Source: Achromobacter agilis (GTDB lineage Bacteria > Pseudomonadota > Gammaproteobacteria > Burkholderiales > Burkholderiaceae_B). From it: a stretch of DNA of 46,741 nucleotides. A model generated the notes under the pieces. That model was given only the letters and a program-made list of their open reading frames with translations, had not been told where the DNA came from and did not search any database. Positions 25,105-33,353 of the stretch are shown here, in pieces (the stretch's first letter is position 1; every line of letters starts with the position of its first letter). The translations under genes were made by a program, and so were the position numbers. The stretch spans positions 1 to 46,741 of the forward strand of contig NZ_UFQB01000038.1 in assembly GCF_900496965.1 (NCBI RefSeq), written 5' to 3'.

Positions 25105-25671
25105 GTGCCCGGCGGCTGGGATAACTGAACTTTTCGGCTGGGCGGCGACAAGCTGGTGAGACTCCCTAGTGCCGCTTACGTCGATCAAGTCATAAAGGAG
25201 CAGGCCTGGCTCCCGAAATTGGCCGCCCAGTTGTCCTTGCCTATCCCTGCACCGATTGCGCTGGGGGCTCCGGCGGGTGGCTATCCGTGGCCCTGGTCGG
25301 TCTATGGTTGGCTGGACGGCGAGTCGGCATGCGCTGAGGGGATTGCGGACATGGTGGCGTTTGCGCGTTCCTTGGCGGCGTTTCTTGCCGAGTTGCAGCG
25401 TGCCGACACGGCGGATGCCCCTGGGCCTGGCCCGCACAATTTCTTCTGGGGTGGCTCGCTGGCAATCTATGACGGTGAAACGCGTTCGGCCATTGAAGCG
25501 CTTGCTGGCTCCCTCGATACCGAGCTGCGCTGGCCGTCTGGGAGGCGGCGTTGGGCGCTTTGGAAGGCGCTTATCACGCTGACCAAGTGGGATGACGGCG
25601 CCCGCGAGGGGATGCGTCGCGCCAAACGCTCAGCAGGGTGCTGGACGATGACCAGCAGTGCCGCCTATGAC
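25105..25671 (+). pseudogene. Decayed aminoglycoside-phosphotransferase-type kinase (APH family)
   Basis: The segments GGWDN, FRLGGDKLVRLPSAAYVDQV, IKEQAWLPKLAAQL, PWPWSVYGWLDGES and HNFFWGGSLAIYDGETRSAI follow the order of an APH-type kinase N-lobe and hinge. An in-frame TGA at 25126 breaks the start. Around 25516 the expected frame shifts (the AALAVWEAALGA pattern is found in another frame), and the sequence then jumps to WALWKALITL, so the catalytic core with its HGD and DFG motifs is deleted. The normal end (SRVLDDDQQCRL, then stop at 25669) is in yet another frame. It is clearly dead, with at least three lesions. It overlaps the PepSY gene end by seven bases. No resistance can be claimed. 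Confidence 0.82.
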
Positions 25672-26870
25672 CGCAACCTGTGCGCCGTCCGCGCCCGACG
25701 TTTGCGCACCCAGATCGCCAAACCCGTCACGCTCAGCGCCGCAACAAAAATTCCCATGAGCGATATCAGCACGCGCCCCGGCGTGCCCAGCAGCCGGCCG
25801 GAGTGCAGCGGCAATTGCGCCTGCATGAACACGTCGCCCCAGGTGCCTTGACCCGGCACCCTTTCGCCGACGATCGTACCCGTGTCCCCGTCCAGGTAAA
25901 GCACATTGTTCCCCATGCCGTTCTCATCGCGGTCATCGTCCGGCGTGTGGAACGTCACGCCGTAAATGCCGAAGCGCTGCGCATAGAAAAGAGACCCGGC
26001 GGGAGCAGTCCAGCCTCGGCGGCTGCCCTCGGCCTCCGCTGCCGCGATAGCCTGCTCTCGACGCAGCAGCGGGTCAGTCAGTTCCCGCTCGCGACTGCCC
26101 TGGCGCGACTGAAATGGCGAGGGCGTGAGCGTCGAGAAAACCGACACGAGCGGCTGCATTACTTGCGTTCCCAGGTTCAGCGACACCGAGGTCACGGCCA
26201 GCATCAGCAGCAAACCCCATACCCATACGCCACCCGAGCGATGTACGTCGAAATTGAGTTTGGCGCCGCCTTGGCGCAGCCGGAATCTCAGCGACTTACG
26301 CCAACTGCGCAAATTGGGAAATGAGATACATAGCGCCAGGAAACAGTCGATAATCCAGACCGCCGACACCACGCCCATCAGCCACACCCCGAATTCGATC
26401 CCCCAGCCTTTGGGAATGTGCATGGTGTAGTGCAGTTTGTAGAGAAAGGGCAGCAAGTTCTCGCGCGACAGCGATATTTGGCCCCACTGCCGCTGCCCCT
26501 GGATCTGGCCGGTGGCAGGATCCACGGCCAATTGATTAAAGCCGAGGACGTAGGGCGCTCCGGTGGCGGGATCGATGCGCGCGGCGACACCCAGCATCGC
26601 AGTATGGCCAGGCTCCAACGTTAGCGGGACAAAGCTGACCCGCAGGCGCGGATCGGCGGCCTCGACTCGGCGCGCCAACTCCAAGGGAGCAAGCGCACTG
26701 GCTGCCGCACCGGAGGCGGCCACGTACAGTTTGGGGTTAGCCCACTCGTCGAGTTCGTGATTCCACGCGATCAGCGCGCCGGTCAAGCCGGCGACGAATA
26801 GGAAACCCGCGATGAACAGGCCGCACCAGCGGTGCAGCAGCACCATCGCGCCACGCATGCCGCCGCGCAT
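25665..26870 (-). CDS. PepSY-associated transmembrane protein (iron-regulated PiuB-like)
   Basis: A 401-residue inner-membrane protein. It begins with HRWCGLFIAGFLFVAGLTGALIAW, the hallmark first helix of PepSY_TM proteins, and carries further helices near FGVWLMGVVSAVWIIDCFLAL, VWGLLLMLAVTSVSL and ISLMGIFVAALSVTGLAIWV. The family accompanies siderophore receptors and is thought to take part in reductive iron release or membrane handling of the siderophore. The ATG shares its A with the TGA of the TonB receptor gene, so the two are translationally coupled. The stop lies within the end of the kinase remnant, so the cassette boundary is tight here. Confidence 0.88.
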   Translation of the reverse strand: MRGGMRGAMVLLHRWCGLFIAGFLFVAGLTGALIAWNHELDEWANPKLYVAASGAAASALAPLELARRVEAADPRLRVSFVPLTLEPGHTAMLGVAARIDPATGAPYVLGFNQLAVDPATGQIQGQRQWGQISLSRENLLPFLYKLHYTMHIPKGWGIEFGVWLMGVVSAVWIIDCFLALCISFPNLRSWRKSLRFRLRQGGAKLNFDVHRSGGVWVWGLLLMLAVTSVSLNLGTQVMQPLVSVFSTLTPSPFQSRQGSRERELTDPLLRREQAIAAAEAEGSRRGWTAPAGSLFYAQRFGIYGVTFHTPDDDRDENGMGNNVLYLDGDTGTIVGERVPGQGTWGDVFMQAQLPLHSGRLLGTPGRVLISLMGIFVAALSVTGLAIWVRKRRARTAHRLRS

Positions 26871-29401
26871 CAGAACTGGTAGCGTGCCGACAGTGTCACA
26901 CTGCGCGGCTCGCCATAGACATTGCTCGGAAAGCCCACATTGCCGGACAGCGCGTTGTAGTACTTCTTGTCAAAGATATTGTTGATGTTGAGCTGTACAT
27001 CCAGTTTCGGCGTTGCCTGCCAGCCCACTACCAGGTCGGCCAGGGTGTAGGCGTCTTGGCTGATGCGGAACGGCACGCCGCTCGTGGTCCCCTGGTTGTA
27101 AATGGAGCCCTGGCGGTAGACCGAGCCGCCGATGCGCCAGCCCTGCAAAGCGCCAGACAGCCGGTACATCGTTGACAGCTTGAACAGGTGTCGCGGCGTG
27201 TCGGTGTCGAACAGCTCGCCCACATTGTCGGGATTCGCATCCTTGCGATAGCGCGCGATCGCCACTGTGTAGCCCAGACTCACTTGCCAGTTGGGGGTGA
27301 TGGCGCCCTGCAACTCGAATTCCACGCCCTGGCTGCGTACTTCGCCAGCGGCCGAATAGCAGGCAACAGTCGGGTAGCCGGCGCATTGGGTCTGATCGGT
27401 GCTGCGGAAGGCGCGGTTTTTCTGGTCCATGCGGAACAATGCCGCCGAGGCATTCAGCGCGCCATTGAAGTATTCGCCTTTGATGCCGATTTCATAGTTT
27501 TGACCGATCACCGGATCCAGCAGATTGTTGCTGGCATCCATGTAATTCTGAGGCTTGAAGATGTCCGTGTAGCTGGCGTAAACCGAATGCTGGTCGTTCA
27601 AGTCGTAGACGATGCCGGCGTACTTTGTCAGTTGGTTATTGATGCGGTAGCGGTTATGCGCACTGACGGATGGCGTATTGGCGGTAAAGCTCGGATACGT
27701 GTTGACGGTGTCGTTGTAGTCGAACCAGTCCAACCGTCCGCCCAATATCAGTTTCAGCCGATCGGCCAGGTTCAGGCGGGTCGTGGCGTACAAGCTTTGC
27801 TGGGTGATGTCGGCGTCCATCCAGTCCCGCAGCGGGATGTTGGGATTGGCGACGGCACTCGGGTCGAAGTCGTAGAGATCGAGGTTATCGTAGAGAACCA
27901 CGCCTTGACGGCTGTTGCCGTCGAAATCGATGTTGCGGTAGCTGGCGCCCAGCACCAGCCCATGCGTGCGGCCCAGCAATTCAAAGGGACCGTTGGCATA
28001 CAGGTCCACGCTGCTCTGCTTTTCCTTATGGGCGTTGCGCGCGCCTAATTGGCGGTATTTTTCGGTGGTGACGTTGTAATTGAGGTAATGGCCCAGCATG
28101 TCGACCTCGGCCTGCGCGTAATAGGCCGACAGATGCGTACGCCAGCCATTTTCGAAGCGGTGGTCGAGCCCCACGAATGCCGAGGTGGTGTTCTTGTTCC
28201 AATGTTCCCAGTCATTGGCATACGACGTGGATCGAGGCAGATCCAGATCACTACCGTCGTGGGCCACGGGCAAGCCGGTAAAGCCATTGCCATGCAACCT
28301 GTTCTCTTGGTGCAACGCGCTGAGCGTGAGCGTGGTGGAGGCAGTCAAATCCTTTTCCAGGATCCCGTAAAACGTCTGGCCGCTGCTGTTTTCGCCACGC
28401 TTGTAGCTTCCATAGTCCTGAGTGGCGATCACGGCGCGGCCGCGTAGGCTGCCGTCCTCCGATAGCGGACCAGAGGCGTCCAGCTGGGCTCTATAGTGGT
28501 CCCAACTGCCGGCGCTCACGTCGGCGGATACCTGCGGCACATCGGTCGGCCGCTTGCGCACCAGGTTGATCGCGGCCGACGGATTCCCTGCACCCTGGAC
28601 CAGTCCGGTGGCGCCACGCACGATCTCCACGCGGTCATAAATAGCCATGTCGGTCGACAGCAGGTCCTGCGACAGGTTGGAACTGTCCAGGCTCACGGGC
28701 AGACCGTCGAACATGATGTTGTCCACATACATGCCGCGCGCATAAAAAGAAGCGCGCTCTGGCCCGAAGCGCCGGTACGTCAGACCCGGGGCAGCCTGCA
28801 CCACATCGTTGATCGTCTGCAGGTTCTGATCCTTGATGAGTTCGCTGGTAATGACGGTGACCGACTGCGGCGTCTCGCGCATGGAGAGGTTGAGCCGGGT
28901 GGCCGTGGCCATGCTGCTGGTGGTGTACGAATCCGTGCCCTCGGTAGTGCCGTCGGCTACCGTTGTGCCGGTTACCGTAACCATAGGCAGCGTGGCGGCG
29001 TCGGACGCGGCGGGGGAGAGCGTCTCGTCGACTTGCAGCACGTACGCGCCATTGTCCAGTTGCACGGCCCGCAGGCCGCTACCGGCAAGCAAAAGGGTCA
29101 GCGCGCCCGCGGCGGGATGGCGACCGCTCACGCCGGCCGTGCGCTTGCCCTGGGTTTGCTCGGCGGTAAAGGTCAACATGATGTTGGCCGTGCTGGCCAA
29201 CTGACGCAAAGCGGGCGCCAGCGGCCCGGCGGCAATCCTGAATTCGACCGCGGCGGTTCCTGCCGCTGCAGGCGCGGCGCCTTGCGCTAGCACGGCGGCC
29301 GGAACGCCTGCCGCGAGGGCGGCGGTCAGCGTCAGGGCGGCAAACGCAGTAGACGATGGGTAAGGGCGCTCCGAATCGTGGGCGCGGTGCAGGTTCGGCA
29401 T
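26870..29401 (-). CDS. TonB-dependent siderophore receptor with N-terminal signalling (STN) domain
   Basis: An 843-residue outer-membrane receptor. A signal peptide of about 40 residues ends at AVLAQ. An STN domain (about 54-122, VEFRIAAGPLAPALRQLAST, then TAEQTQGKRTAGVSG) marks a transducer that signals to FecR. The plug follows (MRETPQSVTVITSELIKDQN, INDVVQAAPGLTYR) and then the barrel, ending in the canonical Phe-terminal strand VTLSARYQF. Length fits FecA/FpvA-type receptors. The four-gene order sigma factor, anti-sigma, receptor, PepSY permits cell-surface signalling: siderophore binding outside activates the ECF sigma factor. GAGGAAGAA precedes the ATG. The siderophore is unknown. Confidence 0.92.
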   Translation of the reverse strand: MPNLHRAHDSERPYPSSTAFAALTLTAALAAGVPAAVLAQGAAPAAAGTAAVEFRIAAGPLAPALRQLASTANIMLTFTAEQTQGKRTAGVSGRHPAAGALTLLLAGSGLRAVQLDNGAYVLQVDETLSPAASDAATLPMVTVTGTTVADGTTEGTDSYTTSSMATATRLNLSMRETPQSVTVITSELIKDQNLQTINDVVQAAPGLTYRRFGPERASFYARGMYVDNIMFDGLPVSLDSSNLSQDLLSTDMAIYDRVEIVRGATGLVQGAGNPSAAINLVRKRPTDVPQVSADVSAGSWDHYRAQLDASGPLSEDGSLRGRAVIATQDYGSYKRGENSSGQTFYGILEKDLTASTTLTLSALHQENRLHGNGFTGLPVAHDGSDLDLPRSTSYANDWEHWNKNTTSAFVGLDHRFENGWRTHLSAYYAQAEVDMLGHYLNYNVTTEKYRQLGARNAHKEKQSSVDLYANGPFELLGRTHGLVLGASYRNIDFDGNSRQGVVLYDNLDLYDFDPSAVANPNIPLRDWMDADITQQSLYATTRLNLADRLKLILGGRLDWFDYNDTVNTYPSFTANTPSVSAHNRYRINNQLTKYAGIVYDLNDQHSVYASYTDIFKPQNYMDASNNLLDPVIGQNYEIGIKGEYFNGALNASAALFRMDQKNRAFRSTDQTQCAGYPTVACYSAAGEVRSQGVEFELQGAITPNWQVSLGYTVAIARYRKDANPDNVGELFDTDTPRHLFKLSTMYRLSGALQGWRIGGSVYRQGSIYNQGTTSGVPFRISQDAYTLADLVVGWQATPKLDVQLNINNIFDKKYYNALSGNVGFPSNVYGEPRSVTLSARYQF

Positions 29402-29503
29402 GTTCTTCCTCTGGATTGGACCTCCGAAAATCCCGGTCCTTCCTAGGTAGGTGCCGCGAACATGCCAATCGGGCAGTCAATTCGAAAAATTTTTTCCCGG
29501 GCC

Positions 29504-30517
29504 TCAATCCGCCGGTACGATCGTCGCCCAGTAACGGGTGCGCCATTGCACGCGTACCGGCAGCACGCTGGGCAGCGTAGCCAGGATCCGGTCCGTGTCC
29601 GCCAATGGAAAGACACCCGAAAGGCGCAGATTTGCGATTTGCGGATCGACGCGCAATACGCCCCGCCGATAGCGATCCAGTTCGGCAGCGAACTCGGCCA
29701 GCCGCTGCTCGTCAGCCACCAGCTGACCCCGCGCCCATGCATCCGCCTGCTCACTGATCGAGCGCGGCGCCTCGACGGCATCGCGGCTGAACTGGGTCTG
29801 CTGGCCGGCGTGCAGCACACTCGCAGCGCCGGATCCGGCGCGGGGAGAGACTTCCACAGCGCTTTCCAGAACCGCCACATTGGTCCGTCCAGCGTGCTGT
29901 CGTACTGTGAACCGTGTACCCAGCGAACGGATGCTGCCTTCGGCGGTTACCACCGACAGTGGCCGCGGATCGGCCAGCCCCGGCCCGTGGCGAGTCGCAA
30001 TCATGATCTCGCCCGCCACCAGCAGGATTCGGCGCTGGTTCGCGTCAAAGCGCACATTGATTGCGCTATCGGTGTTCAGCGTCAGCCGGGTACCGTCCTC
30101 TAGTGTGAAGTCGCGTTGCTCACCCGTGTTGCTGCGGTAGTCGGCCGTGCGGGCCTGCCAGGTGTCAGTGCGCGAAGCGAACAGCCCGGCGCTGGTGACC
30201 ATTCCCCCCCACAGGAGCATTCGGGTGACCCGTCGGCGGGCGGTGGAGGGCGGCTGATCGGTCGTGACATAGGACGACAAGGCCGCGTAAGCCGGAGCAC
30301 GCTCCAGCGATTTCATCCGGCCCGTGACGGATTCGACGTGTTGCCAAGCGGCCTCATGATCGACATGTGCCTGGCGCCATTGGCGCCATTGGCCTTGCTG
30401 TTCATCGCCAGCCTCGCCGGACATCAGCAGCGTGAGCCAATCCGCCGCAGCATCCGCAGTAGCCCGGCTGATGACCCGGCCGCTAGGCAGGGTTAGCGTG
30501 TCTTTATGAGAAGCCAT
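29504..30517 (-). CDS. FecR-family anti-sigma regulator
   Basis: A 337-residue inner-membrane signal transducer. The cytoplasmic N-terminus (SRATADAAADWLTLLMSG, HVDHEAAWQHVESVTGRM) is the DUF4880-like sigma-binding part. A single helix follows (RMLLWGGMVTSAGLFAS, about 98-115), then the periplasmic FecR domain (FTLEDGTRLTLNTDSAINVRF, LVAGEIMIATRHGP, FTVRQHAGRTNVAVLESAVEV). It binds the receptor STN domain and controls the adjacent ECF sigma factor. It starts four bases after the sigma factor stop, so the two are cotranscribed. No special anomaly seen. Confidence 0.92.
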   Translation of the reverse strand: MASHKDTLTLPSGRVISRATADAAADWLTLLMSGEAGDEQQGQWRQWRQAHVDHEAAWQHVESVTGRMKSLERAPAYAALSSYVTTDQPPSTARRRVTRMLLWGGMVTSAGLFASRTDTWQARTADYRSNTGEQRDFTLEDGTRLTLNTDSAINVRFDANQRRILLVAGEIMIATRHGPGLADPRPLSVVTAEGSIRSLGTRFTVRQHAGRTNVAVLESAVEVSPRAGSGAASVLHAGQQTQFSRDAVEAPRSISEQADAWARGQLVADEQRLAEFAAELDRYRRGVLRVDPQIANLRLSGVFPLADTDRILATLPSVLPVRVQWRTRYWATIVPAD

Positions 30518-30521
30518 GGGT

Positions 30522-31034
30522 TCAGGTCGCCAGCGCGAACATGCATTCGCGGTTGGCCCTGGTCAGATATTGCTTTACTGAACTGGTCGAAGTCCCCAAG
30601 CGCTCGGCAATTTCGGCGTAGCTCAGTTCGACCAAGTGCGCCAACAGAAAAGCTTCTCGAACCTTGGGAGGCAGACCATCGAGCACGCGATCGATCTGCT
30701 GCAGGCTTTCGACGGCCATTAGCTGTGCTTCCGGCGAGGGAGCCTCTTCTTCCGGCAGGCAGGCGAGAGCCTCGAGATAAGCGGTTTCGAGCAACTGCCG
30801 GCGGTGGCGGTGTGCGAGGAGCCGCCGGGCAACCGTCGCCAGGAACGGACGCGGCTCCCGGATCTCGAGAGCCGCGGTCTTGCGGTCCAGCAGGCTTAGA
30901 AAAGTGTCCTGCGCCAGGTCGGCTGCCGCGAAAGTGTCGCCGACGCGCCTGCGCAGCCAACCCTGAAGCCACTTGCCGTGCTCGACATACAGTCCTGCCA
31001 AATCATCGGTAATAGGTAGATCCTGGGCTGGCAT
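30522..31034 (-). CDS. FecI-type ECF sigma factor
   Basis: A 170-residue (or 177 with an upstream ATG) extracytoplasmic-function sigma factor. Region 2 is visible as WLRRRVGDTFAAADLAQDTFLSLL and region 4 as LDGLPPKVREAFLLAHLVELSYAEIAERLGTSTSSVKQYL. The RPFLATVARRLLAHRHRR segment between is standard for FecI-like iron sigma factors. Neither candidate start has a strong ribosome-binding site; I chose the second ATG. A perfect TATAAT and a Fur-box-like sequence overlap upstream, so iron should repress it. It directs expression of the receptor and PepSY genes downstream. Confidence 0.9.
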   Translation of the reverse strand: MPAQDLPITDDLAGLYVEHGKWLQGWLRRRVGDTFAAADLAQDTFLSLLDRKTAALEIREPRPFLATVARRLLAHRHRRQLLETAYLEALACLPEEEAPSPEAQLMAVESLQQIDRVLDGLPPKVREAFLLAHLVELSYAEIAERLGTSTSSVKQYLTRANRECMFALAT

Positions 31035-31062
31035 GAGGACAGAATATGGAAACAACGAATCA

Positions 31063-31084
31063 AATGAGAATTGATCGCATTATA
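31063..31084 (-). promoter_or_regulatory. Fur box overlapping the fecI-type promoter
   Basis: Read on the minus strand, TATAAT (31079-31084) forms a perfect -10 box, and an upstream CTGTTC at 18 bases can serve as -35. Immediately downstream lies AATGCGATCAATTCTCATT (31063-31081), 15 of 19 positions matching the palindrome AATGAGAATCATTCTCATT. Fur with iron bound there would block the promoter. The match was scored by eye. Confidence 0.6.
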
Positions 31085-31102
31085 CATAGTGAAACTAATT
31101 GG

Positions 31103-31251
31103 GAACAGGCGCGGCATGGCGAGGACGATGCAGCTGCGGGCGGTGCGACGTACAAGGCGCCAGCGTTGATCCAGTTCTTTCCCACCTGACGGTGGCGCTG
31201 GTGGAGACGCGCAACGCCAATGGAGGCAACGGAGCGTCGATGCACGAATAA
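31103..31251 (+). pseudogene. Mosaic scar: tails of two unrelated genes joined
   Basis: Bases 31103-31174 encode EQARHGEDDAAAGGATYKAP and ALIQ, aligned without gaps to the end of the remnant at 25019-25090 (14 of 24 residues, 51 of 72 bases, by my count) but without its stop. Eight bases later, in another frame, 31183-31251 encode HLTVALVETRNANGGNGAS then MHE and a stop, which resembles the C-terminus of the ParB-like protein (HLTVALAEARSGAGGG) at 14.4 kb. Neither piece has a start. The region is a graveyard left by deletion or insertion beside the iron cassette. The similarity is real but old, so these are not fresh repeats. Confidence 0.6.
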
Positions 31252-31283
31252 GGGATAACCCTTAAGCGCACAATCCACGAATA

Positions 31284-31307
31284 AAATTCCTACATGAGTG
31301 GGAATTT
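31284..31307. promoter_or_regulatory. Inverted repeat upstream of the RraA-like gene
   Basis: AAATTCC (31284-31290) and GGAATTT (31301-31307) flank ten bases and lie in an AT-rich stretch 85 bases before the RraA-like start. A second small dyad, TAAGGG-ATAA-CCCTTA (31249-31264), and a direct repeat of CACGAATAA (31243-31251 and 31276-31284) lie just upstream. This resembles an operator region; the LysR regulator at the far end of the cluster is the obvious candidate ligand-responsive protein. That link is inferred. Confidence 0.4.
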
Positions 31308-31392
31308 ATATCGTTTTGAGGAATGCCCCGCAGGGCCTTGTAATGCGTGTTCGCTTAACGCCGTTCACGCATTTACCCCAGCAGACTTCCTC

Positions 31393-32073
31393 ATGAATCC
31401 CATCGGATACCGCATTCTTTCCCGTTCCGCCCCGGCCGTTTCCCCCGACGTGCTGGCCGGTTTTGCCGCCATCGGCTCGGCCCAGATCAGCGACTGCATG
31501 AACCGCCTGTACGGCGTTTCGGGCTTGCGGCCGCTGCACGCCGGCAACCAGCGCACGGTCGGCCTGGCGCTCACCGTCAAGACCCGCCCGGGCGATAACC
31601 TGATGATTCACAAAGCGATATCGCTGGGTGGCGCGGGCGATGTGATCGTGGTGGACGGCGCTGGCGATACCAGCAATGCGCTGGTGGGCGAGCTGATGAT
31701 GATGGATGCGCAGGCGCGCGGCATCGAAGGCTTTGTGATCGATGGCGCGGTGCGCGATCTGGATGTGTTTGCGCAGGGGCAGTTCGGCTGCTTCGCGCGG
31801 GCCGTGTCGCACAAGGGGCCGTACAAGGATGGCCCGGGCGAGATCAATGTGCCGGTGTCGGTGGGGGGCCAAGTGGTCAATCCCGGCGACGTGGTGGTTG
31901 GCGACGCCGATGGCGTGGTGGTGATTCCTGCGGAGCATGCCGCGGCGGTGCTGGCCCTGGCGACCAAGAAGGAAGCCGACGAAGCGGTGGCCAAGGAAAA
32001 ACTGCGCGCCGGCACCTATACCAAGCCCTGGCTGGAGAAGACCATCGCCGAGAAGACGGGGGCCGCGAAATGA
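31393..32073 (+). CDS. RraA-family aldolase (4-hydroxy-4-methyl-2-oxoglutarate aldolase/oxaloacetate decarboxylase type)
   Basis: A 226-residue cytoplasmic protein of the RraA/HMG-aldolase group. Motifs: SAQISDCMNRLYG at the start, then GDNLMIHKAISLGGAGDVIVVDGAGD and IEGFVIDGAVRDLD, where the Arg-Asp pair matches the aldolase substrate and metal site. Members cleave 4-hydroxy-4-methyl-2-oxoglutarate or related hydroxy-oxo acids to pyruvate; others are RNase E regulators, but this catabolic setting favours an enzyme. The open frame extends 33 codons upstream; the ATG at 31393 fits the family start. The stop overlaps the aminotransferase ATG by four bases. Confidence 0.8.
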   Translation: MNPIGYRILSRSAPAVSPDVLAGFAAIGSAQISDCMNRLYGVSGLRPLHAGNQRTVGLALTVKTRPGDNLMIHKAISLGGAGDVIVVDGAGDTSNALVGELMMMDAQARGIEGFVIDGAVRDLDVFAQGQFGCFARAVSHKGPYKDGPGEINVPVSVGGQVVNPGDVVVGDADGVVVIPAEHAAAVLALATKKEADEAVAKEKLRAGTYTKPWLEKTIAEKTGAAK

Positions 32074-33272
32074 GCATCGTCGCCGACCGCATCAAGCGCA
32101 TCAAGCTGTCGCCCAGCGTGGCGGCGCGCGCGATCATTGCGGAACTGCGCGAGCAGGGCCGCCGTATTATCGATCTGACGATCGGGGAGCCGGATTTTTC
32201 CACGCCGGTGCATATCCGGCAGGCGGCCACTGCCGCGATGAACCGGGGCGAGACCAAGTACCCGCCGGCCCAGGGCACGGTGGCGCTGCGCCGTGCCGCC
32301 GCCCAGCACTTGCTGGAAGCGACCGGCGTCGACTACCCGGTGGGGCGCATCATTGTCAGCACGGGCGCCAAGCAGGTGATCTTCAATGGCCTGGCCGCCA
32401 CGTTGAACGACGGCGACGAGGTGCTGATCCCGGCGCCGTTCTGGGTGTCGTACCCGGACATGGTGCTGGTCAACGGCGGCGTGCCGGTGGCGGTGGAGAC
32501 GACGCCGGCGACCGGCTACAAGGTGACGCCGGAGGCGCTGGAGCGGGCGATTACGCCGCGCACGAAGTGGCTGATGATGAATGCGCCCAGCAATCCGACC
32601 GGCTCGGTCTACACTGCCGACGAGCTGCGCGGGCTGGCCAAGGTGCTGGAACGCCATCCGCAGGTCTGGCTGATGACGGACGATATCTACGCGCGCCTGA
32701 ATTTCACGGACGAACCGACGGTGCATCCGCTGCAGGTGGCGCCCGCACTGGCGGCGCGCACGCTGGTGGTCAATGGCGTGTCGAAGGCCTATGCGATGAC
32801 GGGCTGGCGCATCGGTTATGGCGCAGGGCCGGACGAGCTGATCAAGGCGATGGCCATCCTGCAGTCGCAGAGTACGTCGGGCGCGTCGTCGGTCAGCCAG
32901 GCGGCTGCGCTGGAGGCGCTGTCGGGCCCGCAGGATTGCGTGGCGGAGTTTGCCAAGGTGTTCCGCCAGCGCCGCGATCTGGCGATCGCCGAGCTGTCGG
33001 GCACGCCGGGCCTGGACATCGTCGTGCCGCAAGGCGCGTTCTACGTGTTTCCGGACTGCTCCGGCCTGCTGGGCAAGAAGACGCCGGCCGGCGACGTGAT
33101 CGCGACCGATACCGACCTGACGCACTATCTGCTGCGCGAAGCGGGGGTTGCCGTGATCGACGGCCATGCCTATGGCGCGCCGGGCACGTTCCGGCTGTCG
33201 TTCGCGGCGTCGCTGGACGATATCCGGCAGGGATGCTCCGCCATACGGGAAGCCTGCGCCAGGCTGGCCTGA
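32070..33272 (+). CDS. Class I/II PLP-dependent aminotransferase
   Basis: A 400-residue fold-type I aminotransferase. LTIGEPDFSTP near the start, NAPSNPTGSVY in the middle, and NGVSKAYAMTGWRIGYG with the PLP Lys239 are all present; the terminal Arg of GTFRLSFAAS binds the substrate carboxylate. It resembles AspC/AraT-like amino-acid aminotransferases. The ATGA overlap with the RraA-like stop couples the two. With the ABC importer following, the likely sequence is uptake, transamination to a 2-oxo acid and aldol cleavage. The substrate is unknown. Confidence 0.88.
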   Translation: MSIVADRIKRIKLSPSVAARAIIAELREQGRRIIDLTIGEPDFSTPVHIRQAATAAMNRGETKYPPAQGTVALRRAAAQHLLEATGVDYPVGRIIVSTGAKQVIFNGLAATLNDGDEVLIPAPFWVSYPDMVLVNGGVPVAVETTPATGYKVTPEALERAITPRTKWLMMNAPSNPTGSVYTADELRGLAKVLERHPQVWLMTDDIYARLNFTDEPTVHPLQVAPALAARTLVVNGVSKAYAMTGWRIGYGAGPDELIKAMAILQSQSTSGASSVSQAAALEALSGPQDCVAEFAKVFRQRRDLAIAELSGTPGLDIVVPQGAFYVFPDCSGLLGKKTPAGDVIATDTDLTHYLLREAGVAVIDGHAYGAPGTFRLSFAASLDDIRQGCSAIREACARLA

Positions 33273-33311
33273 GGCCAGCCGCGTATTCCATGAAGCCGCC
33301 CCTGCGGGGGC
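33262..33311 (+). other. Two hairpins after the aminotransferase, the first around its stop codon
   Basis: GGCTGGCC (33262-33269) and GGCCAGCC (33273-33280) form a perfect 8-bp stem whose loop is the TGA stop itself. GCCCC-TGCG-GGGGC (33298-33311) follows. There is no T-run. Together they could slow read-through or protect the upstream mRNA end between the enzyme genes and the transporter genes. Confidence 0.5.
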
Positions 33312-33353
33312 ACCATTTCCAGTCAGTTCATCACACAACAAGGGGAATCAACC

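Noticed and set aside
24862..25437. A 191-codon minus-strand open frame over the remnants
   Set aside because: It is antisense to the kinase remnant and the unknown-family tail, both of which show protein-like similarity on the plus strand.
25156..25851. A 231-residue intact kinase-like gene
   Set aside because: The catalytic core is missing, the frame shifts relative to homologues, and the last third is antisense to the PepSY gene. It is treated as a pseudogene.
29402..29503. A FecI-type promoter before the TonB receptor
   Set aside because: AT-rich sequence is present, but I could not fix convincing -35 and -10 elements for an iron ECF sigma factor.
25019..31174. The two unknown-family tails as direct repeats made by a recent transposition
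   Set aside because: Only about 51 of 72 bases match and third codon positions have diverged, so they are old paralogues, not a fresh duplication.
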